A DNA stretch of 64,000 nt, taken from positions 1,988 to 65,987 of the forward strand of contig CACRSC010000061.1 in assembly GCA_902651635.1 (NCBI GenBank). Direction: 5' to 3'. Origin of the DNA: Mastigamoeba balamuthi. Taxonomy: Eukaryota > Evosea > Mastigamoebida > Mastigamoebidae. Each line of letters starts with the position of its first letter. The stretch's first letter is position 1. The position numbers and the translations under genes are program-made. This document shows positions 46,254-57,681 of this stretch, piece after piece. Under the pieces are notes generated by a model, which was not told the DNA's origin, did not search any database, and saw only the letters and a program-made list of their open reading frames with translations.

Positions 46254-47751
46254 CTACGTCAGGTCGATGACCCCCCCGTCGCCCAGCGGGCTCTGTGGCG
46301 GGGCGTCTGGGACAGGGCGCTTGCGAGTGCGGACGAGGGGCACAGCTGTCGGGCCCACGAGGGCCACGTAGCGGTCGCCGGCCCAGGCCACGGCCACGTC
46401 CCTCGTCTCCTCGCGCTCCTCGCAGGGCTCAAACGCCCACCTGCTGCTGCCCACCACGACGCTCAGCCGCACCCCGAACGCCCTGGCCACCTCCTGCAGC
46501 CTCTCGTCCACCGTGCCGGTGTCCTCGTGCTGCTGCTGCTGGTGGCCGCGGGGGCGCCAGAGGGTCTCCACCACAAAGTGCAGCCGCTCGCTCAGCAGCA
46601 GCGCCACCGCCAGCGCCCGCGACAGGCTGCCGTCGGCCTCGCCCGCAGAGTCGGTGTCCACGACGTGAGCGCAGCCGAGGGTCGCGCACAGGGCGCCAGT
46701 GTCGCAGGGCGCTGCGGCAGGGCTCAGCTCGAAGGCGGACGAGGACGCGGGCACCTGCTCCACCGCAGACCTCGGCAGGCCCACAGCGAGCGCCCCCTGA
46801 GCCCCAGACAGCGCGCTGCGGGGCAGCAGCTTGCAGTCGGCGGCGCGGGCAGCGCTGCAGATGTCGTCGACGCGGTCGGCGAGGTCGACTCCGTAGACGA
46901 CGCGCACGGCCTCGAGCAGAGCGGACGCAGAGGACACGAGGGGGTCCTCCAACTTGCGGCCCTCGCCCGCCGCAGCTGCTGCGAGGGCCGAGCGGGGCAG
47001 CACCACAAAGGCGTCTCCGGGGGCAGCGGCGATGAGGCCGAGCACCTGCATCTCCAGCGTCGTCTTGTAGTGGATGCAGAGCTCCGCGATGGGCTCGTGG
47101 TAGTTGTACCAGACCCGCGAGACTGCGTACCCCCGCAGAGTGCCGCCCAGCCTCGTGGTGGCCACGGTGGTCGTCCTGCCCACGCGCGCGGCGTCCCACT
47201 TGGTGGCCTGCTCGTACTCGGCGTCCTGCAGGGGCTGCTGGAGGGCCAGCCTCGAGCCCCCCGGGGTGGAGCGCCAGAAGATGGCCCTGATGGTTCCCAG
47301 CTGCCGCCTGCGGTCGTCGCTGAGGGAGCTGCCCCGCGGCAGGCAGGGCAGGCTGAACAGCAGCTCTCGGACGCCGAGCGCGCCCTTGAAGCCCTCGACG
47401 ACGTCCGTGATGCCGCTGGGGAGGACAGTGTCGACGGACATCTTCTCGCCATCGACCCACAGACGCACACCTGCGCAGAGCGGCGCTGCTTCTCAGTCGC
47501 AGCCCGCGCGGAGAGCTGGCGGCCCTCGCACCGACATCGAAGGGGTTGACGTTGGAGAGGCGGAGCTGGTACGGGGTGACGCGCCAGTGGGGGTCGACCT
47601 CGGGGCCGTGGGGCGTGTCCCTCTGCTCCGTCGTCTCGCGGCTCTGGGGCGTCTCCAGGCTCGCCTCCACGATCGTGCGCCCGCCCTGCCTGTACTCGCT
47701 CAGGGCCTGACCGCCCACGAGGACCTCCAGCCCGCACCCGTGCTCCTTCAT
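46254..47751 (-). CDS. Family A protein, copy 4 (unknown function)
   Basis: 478 aa; exons 47751-47532 and 47470-46254, donor GTGCGA, in frame. It keeps the N-terminal MKEHGCGLEVLVGGQALSEY and LWVDGEKMSVD blocks and the C-terminal TDSAGEADGSLSRALAVALL and DVAVAWAGDRYVALVGP blocks. The middle (residues about 160-260) has diverged most. The open frame and conserved splice sites suggest it is active. It lies head-to-tail behind the Sel1 gene. Confidence 0.7.
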
Positions 47752-47833
47752 CTCTGTGGTGCGCGGACGACGCGATACGAAAAGCAGAAGATTTCTCGGG
47801 AGAGAATTAATTGATCTGCGCACTAGTGGTCTG

Positions 47834-48318
47834 CTACAGGTCGATGACCTCGCCTCTGCACTGCGCGGACTCTCCGGCGGGGCGTCTGTGCCGGGGCGTT
47901 TTAGCGTACGAACGAGGGGAACAGCGGCAGAGCCCACGAGGGCCATGTAGAGGTCGCGGGTCCAGGCCACGGCCATGTCACCTGTTACCTCGCGCATCTC
48001 GCGGGGTTCAAACGACCACCAGAACGACACCGGCGGAACAAACTCACGGATCCCCACCAGAGCTACCACGGAGGAGACGATGGGGCCCATCGGCTCACGC
48101 CCTCGCCTTCTTCCGCTGCTGCGGCTTCCGCACGTGGCAGCACCACCACGTAGCCGGCGGCGGCGGTGATGACCAAGAGCTTGCATCTCCTGTGTGGTCT
48201 TGTAGTGGACGCAGAGCTCCACGGCGGCCTGTTGGTAGTCGTGATTGATCACCGGGTTGGCCTCACTGAGGGTGTCGCACAGCCTCGTGGTGGCCACTGT
48301 ACCCATACACTCCATCTG
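47834..48318 (-). pseudogene. Family A copy 5, internally deleted
   Basis: Pieces of exon 2 only: VATTRLCDTLSEANPVINHDYQQ and HYKTTQEMQALG, then a frame change. After a deletion of roughly 150-200 codons follow FEPREMREVTGDMAVAW and LVGSAAVPLVRTLKRPGTDAPP, with the last residues out of frame. Confidence 0.75.
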
Positions 48319-48545
48319 GGATCATAACCAATTGCCTCCCGACACCTGTCACAACACTATTAGATGATGCAGTACAGCTTCATTACGGCAACATTGGATG
48401 GCTTAGGGGACTGCACCACCCGCGAATCACCAGAACACACGCACGATATGCAATGCTTATCATCTAGAGCAGCCGGAAAAATCTGAGCCAGTCGAGAAGA
48501 AACATAAAGAGGGTTATGTTGGAAGACGCAGACCCGCGCCAGCCA

Positions 48546-51500
48546 TCATGGCGAGTACGTTGACGAACTGGCAGGCTCAGGCTCCTCGGGCTTCTCCGTC
48601 TCGTCAGGCTTCTCCATCTTGCCAGGCTTCTCCATTTCGTCGGGCTTCTCTGAGTCCTTGTGCTTGTCTGCATGCTCCTCGGGGTCCTTGTCGGCTGAAG
48701 AGGAAACAGTTGAGTCATCACTGAGGTCAAACAGGTTGTAGTTTGACTTCAGTTTTTCCTCTGAATAATAGGTAAGATTACATAATAAAAAAGCAAAGTA
48801 CCATTGAGTACACGGAGCTGCTGCAAGGTCAGGTTAGGCCGAGCCCGTGGTTTCGTGGAGGAACTGGTCTCGAGCTCAGCGTGCAACTGTGGGGTCAGGC
48901 TGATGTCCGCGGATGTGGTCGAGGCCTTGGGCTTCTGCTTCTTGGTCACGGATGGGCTCTTGCCTTTCGTGCTGGTAATGTCGTCGGTCATCACAGCTGC
49001 TGCAGCAGGCTCATCTTTCTCCCTAACAGGCTCTTTGTCGGAGTTGCTGGTATGCGACTCGTCTGTGAATGAAGGAGTTGGGACCAGCTCGACTCTGTCA
49101 GTGGCAGGGTTGTTATCAGAATCATTCCCCACACTAGCAGCTTCTGCAACCATGTCCTGGGCCTGGGTGGCAGATCTGCTCTCATTCTCTTTTGTGGGAC
49201 GAGTCAGTTTTATTGGGGGGAAAAATTATCGCGAGCGATAAAAAAGAAGAAATACCGAAGGGAATTGGAGTTGCTGATACAGCAGAATGAACAAATGTAA
49301 TGGAAGTGCCAGGGTATGACGGACCCTGGGGTTCCTGGGGTTTGGCAGCAATGGAGGTGGCTGCTGCTGCAAACGGCAGCTATAATGACTTTCCCTTTGT
49401 CTATAGTATTTCCCACAGACACCCCATCAAAAGGAAAAAAAAGGGGCAAAAAGTAGCATTTGAAACAGGAAAACAGAGGTCCACAATACTCAAGGCCTCC
49501 AAAAAAACATTTGAACTCACGTTTTTTCTCTTGTTTATTTTATCGCACACAATAAAACCAATGTATTTTTACTTTTAGTGTTATCGCACGCGATAAACAT
49601 ATTTTTCTATTCTTTCAGGTTTATCGCATGCGATAAAACTGAAATACTAAGAAATCTCAAACTTTATTATCACTTTTTCCATTTGTAAGCCTCTGTTTCC
49701 TGATTTCAAATGTGACTTTTTGCCTTCTTTTCTTCATTTAATGGGGGTGTCCATGGGAAATAGTTTAGACAAAGGGAAAGTCGTTTTAGCCTCTGTTTGC
49801 AGTGGCAGCGACACGAGGAGAGGCAGAGGATTTCTTCTGAAACCTCATCCTTGTGCTTGAGATGGCAGACAAAGCAGAGACAGGGACTGTGGACCACAGG
49901 AGAATGATGTAGAATGAGAGTGTGAGACATATGAAGAAAGAGAAGAAAAAAAGAGAACACGAACTCTCTGGAGCAGCAGGGGGCTGTGTCGCCAGCAAGG
50001 AAGATGAAGAGGCAGATTCGGCAGGCCAGGAGAAACCTGCACATGATTAGAAGAAAGAAAATAAGAATGGGGAAATACCTCCATCAAAGGTCTGGGGGTT
50101 TGTTGAGGAGGTTCCTGGTCAGATGGCCAGTGTCATCAGAGGTCACAACTTCCTTCATGCCAGCAGGGGGGATGAATGCCTGGAAATATGTAAGATGAAG
50201 TAAGAGGAAAACAAAGAAGAAGAACGTAAGATGAGCAACGAGGTGCTGGAGGAGACAGAGGAGCCAGAGGAGATGATGGAGCAGCCTGCTCTGTGAACAT
50301 GCTGGAGTCAAAGGAATCACTGGTCTGCAACTGGGAGAGGACACTCTGGGGAAGACGACATGGTTCGAAAGTAGGCTGGGCAGCAGCGGCAGCTGGAGCA
50401 GTGGCAGCTGCCTGACGGTCATCAGCAGACGAACCCTCTGAGAAGGAAGGATCTGAGTCTCGATAAAAAAGAGTGTTTAAAAGTATGTAAGTACCCATTA
50501 TCTGGGGCACAGAAGACTCTGCATCCTGTGGTGAGGAAGGGACCCATTTGTCGGTGTCTGGCTTCTTGAAGTCAACGAGGCTGTTGTAGGACACCGAGAA
50601 CAAGTGAAGCAGCCTCAGGTTGACCTACAGGAAACAGTAAGAGAAAAAGCAAAGAACAGAATTAATCACATGCGATAAAACAGAAGTTTGACTTTAATTT
50701 TGTAAGGAAGAGAAAGAAAAGAAACAAATAAAAGAACTTTTATCATGTGCGATAAGTAATGAGACCCAAGCACCATTGACAGGATGGCATTGGTGTTGTT
50801 GATGAGCAGATTGTGCATCCTGTGGTAGCCAATCCTCGAGTGCAATGCCCAGCGGAGAGGAGCGAGGCCGAAAGGAGCTCTGATCTTGAGAAGACTGTGC
50901 TCAAAGCTGATCTTCATCATGTACTGATCCATGAGCTTTTCCCCATTGTTGGGAAGCTCCAGCTCAGTGATCGACAGGAACTGCAGCAGGTCGTGTATGA
51001 TCGTGTAGTCTATGGCCGGCTTCAAGCTCCCGTGCAGCAGCTTCAGGAGATCGGACTTTAACGTGAGAAAGGTCGACTTGAGCAAGGACGTGAACTTATC
51101 ACGGGCCTTGCTCAAGAGGAAGTTGACGACGAGGTTGTAGTGTATAGGCCGGTCAGGGGTCTGGGCCCATACATGTTCTTCCATTGGGATCAGGGGAATG
51201 ACTGCTGTCGGGGACCAGCGAGGTGCCATCTGGGACTTTGGATTCTGTGGGGGCAGAAATGGTAGCATCATCGGGAACTCGTAGTCACATGGAAAAATGG
51301 CAGCAACCATGCACACTATGACATAAGACTGTGAGTGATATCATATGAATAATAATGATAAGTACCAAGCAGATTGAGTTTCGGAATGTAGTCCCTCAGA
51401 TCGTCAGGGGACTGCAGTGTGCTCATGTCGACGAGCATGATGTTGGGATGAAAGGACTTGTACAGCTCGTAGCACTGCTTCCAGCAGTCTTGAAGGAAGA

Positions 51501-53526
51501 AGTTCATGCAGCAGCGATCCATGCACCTGGAGAACTCCAAAGACACCTCCTTATATACCTGCACGAATCAAAACAGAGTAACAGTCATTACTGATGTACA
51601 GTGCTGCAGCTGTACCTTGGCAGAATAGACGAGCTCGTTCCAGTTAACTATGACCGGTTTCTCAGACAAGATGGAGTACCTGTCCATGTTCTTTGATGCA
51701 GCATCGATCTCTGATTCCTTGGTCAGCTTTCCCCACATGATCGCTGCTGTCACTGGCCCCATCTCAAGTTCGAAGTCCGAGGCAGGGCAGTCGACATAGT
51801 CTGATAACCAACCAGAGCACACAGCGTTCTTCAGCACCCTGAGCTGTGTCTTTGAGAACGAGTGCAGTTCCTTGTCCTTAGTGTTCAACGCCGTGATCAA
51901 CCCCTTGACCTGCGAGTAGATCTTGTATGAGTCTTGGATCGACTGGAACAGTTGGCAGCACTGGTCGCAAGTGAGCTTCTCAGTGGCAGCTCACCTGCAA
52001 ATTAGTTAGTAGTGATTTTTATCATGTGCAATTGAACCTGATGAAGCACAGTACGTTATTGACTGAGAGAGACTACATGGTTGTCATCTCCAACACACTG
52101 GAAGGAATCTTGTCAATTCCTTCGATCTTGCTTATCTCATGGAACAGCTTTTGCATGTTCTCTGGCTTCCAGGTCATCAGCTTGCTCGCTATCAGCACGA
52201 CCTTCTTGCAGTTGTTCTGGGACTTACAGAATTTGCTGAACAGCTGTAGCAAATACAGATTGAGTTTAAGTATATGACTAACAACAACAACACTCACCAC
52301 TCCTGCTCTCGATTGCTGCAATGTTGAGCTCCGATGTTGCCTTGATCTTCTTGTTGTCCAGCGTGAACTCCTTCATCTTCTTCTGCTTCTTGCCTGCCTG
52401 TGCCTGCTTGACTCTGGCCTCTGTGATGGACTCCTTGCTCATGCTCTGTGCCGTGTCCCTCATGATGTCCAGGCTCCACTTATGGTACGTGAAGAAGTGA
52501 TCCTTGGCATGCTGGTGTGCTGAGGCCTGAAGCTCACATGTGAGCATGTTCTGCTGCAGCTCTGTGAGCCAAACATCAGCCAGAATGATCTCGATGATGA
52601 CCTTGTCCCCCATTATCTTGCTCCTACGTCTAGTTATTTTTATTGCATGCGATAAAATGTTCTACTTACATTTCTGGCAACAGAGCAACCTCCCGCCTGG
52701 TGTTTTCATCAATGCAGATAAGGGCAATGTTACTGTACTCTGGTCCTATCAGGTCCACAGCCAATGTTGGCCCATCGGTGTACAGCTTTGCTGCTTCACG
52801 TAGGGCAGAGTGGTTTCCTTCTGCCCTCTCGATGCAAACGATCCACTCACTGAATCTCTGCCAGCCTCTGGTGGCAATCTCCTTTAACAAAGCCCGTACT
52901 CGAGTTGCATCTGTGTCCCTCAAAAACCCTAATTTTCAGAGTTTTAGTGTTTAGCTATTAAAAGGTGTAAAAATACTGAAATAATGTTTATTTAGTCACT
53001 ATTTTCATGAATTTCATTAAGAAACACATGCTAAAAACAGTGAAATGACAGTATTGTAATAATAAAATGCTATCCAAAAAGCATTAAAAAAGTAGCATAC
53101 CGGGTCTGAGCTGAGTCCAGCACACAATAGCCCTCATGGATGCCCCACCTTCTGGGATTTTCGGAATGTTTCCCAGGCAGTGGTCAATCAAGATCTTCTG
53201 CAAGCCTAGCTGAGAAGCGATTCCCCTCACCTCTCCCTTGACCTCGATTCCATCGTGAGAAATCTCCTCCGCTGTACTTGGTTAGAATGTACAATTAGTT
53301 TGGATTACTTACTGCTCATCTGCAGTGTGTCGGAAAACAGGAGGGGCAGCAGTCTCTTCAGGTAGTCGTTCTTCACATCAGTGATCTTAGCCTTGCTCTC
53401 TGACACACTCTTTGCCGTCTCCTGCTTCCTGTCATCCTCTCTTCTCTTCTGTTCATCTTTCTTCTTCTTTCTCTCCTCCTTCTTATCCGCTGGCAACCAG
53501 AACATTAACGATGGCCTCCTTCCCAT
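48546..53526 (-). CDS. Unknown many-exon gene in the AT-rich island
   Basis: Not recognised. Coding blocks on the minus strand, in order: 53526-53314 (Lys/Glu-rich, KKEERKKKKDEQKRRED), 53271-53101, 52928-52670 (GFLRDTDATRVRALLKEIAT), 52623-52298 (MGDKVIIEIILADVWLTELQ), 52243 to about 52070, about 51990-51600 (TEKLTCDQCCQLFQSI), about 51560-51365 (VYKEVSLEFSRCMDRCCMNF), about 51330-50777, about 50630-50500, about 50460-50270, about 50180-50095, and a Ser/Glu-rich C-terminal part 49186-48546. That part ends with EKPDEMEKPGKMEKP repeats and STYSP. One junction near 52040 is unresolved, and the 5' end may lie further upstream. Donors are often GTAAGT/GTGAGT, unlike the GTGCGY of neighbouring genes. 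Several introns are only 46-60 bp and contain the ATCRCATGYGAT palindrome. Confidence 0.5.
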
Positions 53527-55687
53527 CTCTGCTTGCCTCTTTTAACTATCAGCAATTTTATCGTGCGTCCCTCAAACTCCCCGCTGTTCCACCGTGCTAC
53601 AACTGCTGCTGCAACTTCCATAGTCGTCTTCCAATCCCAGCTTCTCCCGATGCCGCCTTCCCTTGCTGTGCATTCCACGGAGTACAATCAAGCTGAACAA
53701 CAGCTTGCCGAGCATCGCTCCTCCCTGACTGCCTCTGATTTCTTTGAGTGCTCCTCTTCCACTGATACCTCTGCCTTCATGGGTTCACTCATTTACATTT
53801 TTATCACACGCAATAAAACTAACTCACATCCAGCTTCTCTTCGGTTTTGCTCCAATCTGATAACAGCCAGGCAGCTCCAATTGATGAAGGACTTGAAGAT
53901 CACGTCTCTATTGGCTCCACAGGTTGTCGAGGAGTTGAGCAACTACCTGAGTGTGAGAGAGGGAAAGAAGCTCGATGCCACTGCTCTCATAGATAAGCTC
54001 ATCGTGATGTACTTCTGTGATTGCTGTTTGCTCTCTTGTCTTCTGGATTTGTCACCCAGGGCAGTCAACAACATTGACAGTGTTACCTGTTTCTGTGCTG
54101 AAAGGCTTTTGTGCTTGCCACCAGTCTAGATTGCAAGACTGCGTTCCTACACTTTGACTCTGTACCTCGGTGTGTTTTTATTGCATGTGATAAAACTGAC
54201 TTTCCACAATAAGCCCTATTCAGAGCATGTCTGTTGCCCTAAAATCGTCCGTTGTCTGTGCCTATCTGTCCACCATAGTAGTTCTGATGAGTGAGTTCCT
54301 TCCCAATGCCAATCAGCCGCAGGGCCATACTACAGTGAACCTGCACCTCAGCTGGTCTTGCTGCAGCTTCTGGCTCGAACTGGTCTCTGATCTCTTGAGC
54401 AAGGGCAATGGCAACAGTGCCCTGCCCAGCCTGAAGCTGTTCTACTATATCTGGCTCACCAACTTCCCCTGGCTCAGGTGCGTCAAGTGCAAGGGGGAGC
54501 ACAGGGTCTGTTCTATCTGTGCTGCATACTGGGACCAGGTCTGCAATCACGCCCTCACTCCCGAGGAGCAGATGTCGCTATGCTCGAGCCAGTCACAGCA
54601 CCATTCTGACTTCACCCACGAGAGGACGTTTGTTGTCCAAGAGTGTAATGCATGCAGGTCCAATGCTGCCAACAGATGGTGCATCATCATCGATGGCATG
54701 ACTGCTCCTAACCTTCCCTGCCTCTGCTGCAACTACAACAACTGGGGCAACTGCCCAAGGCCCAGGCTCCTCATAATGGGCATGCTCGACTACACCTTCA
54801 ACCAGGTCCGCTACCTCCTCTCCATGTCTGACCTGTGGCCCAAGAACCAGGACCTCATCGGTACTACCCTGCTGCTTCATGTTGTGGAGCATCTGCGGTT
54901 GAACCCCACCTACCAACCCAGAAGCCTCACCCTCATCCTCAACAACCCTGCCAACCAGAACAAGAACAACATCATGCTGGGTATTCTCGGTATGCTTGTG
55001 CACTGCAGTTTCGTCGATGAGGTCTTCCTGTACTTTTAGCAGCCTGGCCATACTCACAATGACCTCAACCAGTGCTTTAGTCGCCCCTCCAACTACTTCA
55101 AGGCAAACAACGTGATGTCCCTCCCTGAGATCCCCGAGTTCTTCACTTCCTCATGGGCCAACAGAGAGTTCTTGAGAAGCTTCAGGGTTCAGATCTCTGA
55201 CCTCAAGCATTGCTACATGCTCACCAACTACTTTAAGACCTGTCTTATCAACTACTCGTCTCTCGCCGATCTCTTCAGCTTCCACATGTATGAGGTCATC
55301 ACTGACAACCACATCCATTTCCCTGTTTACACCTACCATCATCGCAACTGGAACATACCGTGGTCCCAGACTGCCCATCCCATATTCTCTTCATTCCCTC
55401 CAGGCCTCGCTGTTCTGTGTCATGCTTCAGAGTGGAGCTGGTTTGTCGAGAAGGACATTCGCACCTTCCTCACCATAGGCCAGCCTCAGTTCTCTGTCCC
55501 GGCTGCAGAGTGGTGGCACAATCTCCTCAACCATCCCAATATTTGCATAGTGACTTTCGTCAACCCCATGGTGCCTTTAATTTTTACTTTTTTTTGTTTT
55601 ATCACATGCGATGCGAATAATTGTTCTTTGTGCACACTTTCTCCTGCTTTCTTTTCTTCTTTTCTCATTTATTGCATGTGATAAAAC
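49226..55687. repeat. Dispersed palindromes, consensus TTTATCRCATGYGATAAA
   Basis: Copies at 49226-49241, 49538-49558, 49580-49598, 49620-49639, 50663-50682, 50737-50756, 52016-52037, 52637-52658, 53799-53819, 54176-54196, 55596-55615 and 55668-55687. Wherever the exon edges can be placed they fall inside introns, for example introns 52624-52669, 53783-53833 and 54170-54223, on both coding strands. The MITEs carry the same palindrome in their centres. Confidence 0.8.
49357..49811. mobile_element. Foldback MITE-like element, second copy
   Basis: About 455 bp. The left arm (GCTGCTGCTGCAAAC...AATGACTTTCCCTTTGTCT, TTTCCCACAGACACCCCATC) is mirrored on the right (GGGGTGTCCATGGGAAATAG, ACAAAGGGAAAGTCG, TTTGCAGTGGCAGC). 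The centre holds three palindromes (49538, 49580, 49620). Same family as 35991-36405. It lies in an intron or 3' part of the unknown AT-rich gene. Confidence 0.75.
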
Positions 55688-56130
55688 ATGATTTGATTAT
55701 TGTCTCTCATACTATGTTTCTCTTCCACTTTCTATGACTCATGTTAATCATTCATAGAATGTGCAGAGCGACCTCATTTTCGACACCAGCTTCCTGTGTT
55801 CCGTGCCTGCCTCCATCACTCTTATGAATCCTGTCTTCCGTCTGTCATGTCCCGTTGGCGTTTGCTCCTGCAAGTCCTCTTTCCAGCTCGTCTCTTCTAA
55901 CCCTGGAGATGTTCTTCTTCTCCATGGTTGTCAGCTGGCAGTGTTCTACACCGGCATCAAGCAGCATCCTGCCTTCTGTGTGGTTCAGTGCATTCACCGT
56001 GATTGCTCGAACCAGCAGCAGATTGATCCCCAGGACATGATGGCTGCTTACGCCAACACCATCTGGGATGTTTGGAATCTCAGTGAGTTCAAAGTCATCA
56101 GCTGCTCCTTCATCATCATGAGCTTTCCGG
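53533..56130 (+). CDS. DUF7869-like protein, mobile-element associated, interrupted
   Basis: Plus-strand blocks separated by tiny introns at 53783-53833 and 54170-54223. The block from 54224 has a Cys pair (CVKCKGEHRVCSICAAYW), HHSDFTHERTFVVQECNACRS, and the strand-helix pattern CIIIDGMTAPNLP of DUF7869 proteins. It continues with NNPANQNKNNIMLGILGMLV and the signature QPGHTHNDLNQCFSRPSNYF. DUF7869 proteins are widespread, multicopy and look RNase-H-like, so a transposase or integrase role is suspected but, as far as I know, unproven. The copy looks interrupted (about one or two breaks). The 5' start is unclear, and the 3' end is cut by the N at 56163. Palindromes lie in its introns. Confidence 0.55.
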
Positions 56131-56162
56131 CAGTGGGTCATTTCCCCCTAACACGACAGGGC

Positions 56163-56163
56163 N
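56163..56163. other. Assembly gap (single N)
   Basis: Joins the DUF7869-like gene to a LINE fragment; the true neighbours are uncertain. Confidence 0.95.
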
Positions 56164-57520
56164 CCAGGGGCGGTTCCAGGAGGACTGGTTCCAGAACCGC
56201 GTTCTGTTGTTTGCTCCTTGCGTTGTCCATATACTTATTGAACATGCTGATTATGGTGTGGTTTCGATCAATGTTTGGGGTGCATCGGCGTTTAAGGGCT
56301 CTCTTGATGGCAGCAGTGTCTGGTACTGGGATCGTGGGCATGTCTGGTATGTTCCTTTTGTAGGTGGTTGGGGGTGGTGGTACTGCATGAGGTGTCACAG
56401 GTGGTGTGGTTATAGTGGTCTGGCGGTGTGGTGCGGGGGCTGTGTGGTGCGGTTTTTTTGGTTGGGGTCAGTTTGGTGCAATGGGTGCCTGCGGTGTGTT
56501 CTTTTGTCGCATTTCATCCATTGTAGGCTCTACGATCGTAAAGGTCCTATGTCGTCTTGTGGGCAGTCTGGGGCGTTTTTTGGGGCAGGTGGTGTCTGGG
56601 CAGTTAAATGGGGTTTTGGTGGTATCGCCTGGGATCTGTCTTTTTTGTGCTTCGTGTGCCTTTTGGTTGTCTTTGTGGCTCATGTTCTCCAGTCAGTCTC
56701 GCATGGTGGCGACCCATTCTTCCTGTATTTAGAGCTGTTGTTATGACTGTTGGTTCTTAGCCCAGGCGCCATATGCTAGTGTGTAGTGTATGGGGGCTGC
56801 ATCTTTGTTTTTGGTGGCTTGGGCTTGTACCCATTGCTTCAGCTCTGTTTGGGGTATTCCTATAATGCTGGTGAGTTTGGTGCACCATTGATTCTGCTGG
56901 GGGCAGGTCCAGAGGCAGTGGGTCAGGGAGTCAGCTTTGACAGTACAGAAGGGGCATCTGGGGTCGCTCCAGTGTAGTCATGTGCAGGGGCCAGGTCGTT
57001 CCACACTCGTGTGGGGGTCACTGCTTGCGCATTGTCATGCATGTGATAGGTCCCCATGATGGCTTGGTGCCAGCGGAGGCCTCCCATGCACTGGGCTTGT
57101 TTTCTGGTTTTTTCGTGGAGGAGGACCGGGGGGATTTTTGCAATTCCGGCGGTCGTCTCTGATGCTTCACAGTGGAGGAGGCGGTGTCGCCGGGCGATGC
57201 AGAACACTGTGTGGAAGTTATGCGTGAGTTTCAGCGATGCTTCCGTGGAGAGTTCTTGGATAGAGGCGAGCTCTATTCCCCACAGTGGGTGGTCTGGTTC
57301 GTGGCATCTGTCTAGTGTCAGTGCCTGTTGTGCTAGTTGGTCCACCATCGCATTCAGGTGAATGACCCTCTGTCGTTCAGTTCCCCATCTTAGATTGTCC
57401 TGTGCCATGCGGGCTTTCATGGTGTCGCTTTCCTCCCCTCGTCCTTCCAACTGGTGGCTATGGATGTGCTGGAGAAGGATGTTGCCTCCACAATCAAATC
57501 TGATGAAGAGGGAAGAAAAC
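56164..57520 (-). mobile_element. Non-LTR retrotransposon (LINE) 3' fragment
   Basis: On the minus strand, 57490-57300 reads like the end of an RNase H domain (HIHSHQ...NAMVDQLAQQALTL). About 300 nt later comes a zinc-knuckle-like CPFCTVKADSLTHCLWTC at about 56955-56900, as found after the RT/RNase H of I-clade LINEs. Downstream frames (56683-56468, 56398-56165) are Pro/Thr-rich and may be the element tail. No RT core is present. A frame change separates the RNase H part from the zinc knuckle, so the copy is degenerate. It abuts the Sel1 gene stub. Confidence 0.5.
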
Positions 57521-57681
57521 CAGTCAGCGTTGGGGCAGCAGCAGCAGTACCTGTCCTGCAGGATTCCCTTGCCCCTGTAGGCCATCCCCTGCGACCATAG
57601 CGTTAGGGGACCCAGCAGGGCGCTCTGTTGGCACTTGGGGCTGTCACTGATGCTGCTGGTGCTGCTGGCCATTGCTGCCAT
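57521..57681 (-). pseudogene. 5' stub of a Sel1-gene copy
   Basis: MAAMASSTSSISDSPKCQQS and ALLGPLTLWSQG match the first 30 codons of the Sel1 gene at 45685. Then the sequence jumps to MAYRGKGILQDRYCCCCPN, the end of its exon 1 and start of its intron, so about 150 codons are deleted. Confidence 0.8.

Noticed and set aside
52666-52923. Short resemblance to a retroelement integrase core in the unknown AT-rich gene
   Set aside because: Limited to a few residues around one strand, with no supporting motifs in the flanking exons; treated as chance.
53505-53690. Back-to-back start codons defining a 6-bp divergent promoter
   Set aside because: The plus-strand frame at 53533 starts with TTG, and a minus-strand coding-like stretch continues upstream to about 53687, so neither gene start is settled.
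49226-55687. CRISPR-like array from the repeated palindromes
   Set aside because: Spacing ranges from tens of bases to more than a kilobase, the intervening DNA is coding, and the host is eukaryotic.
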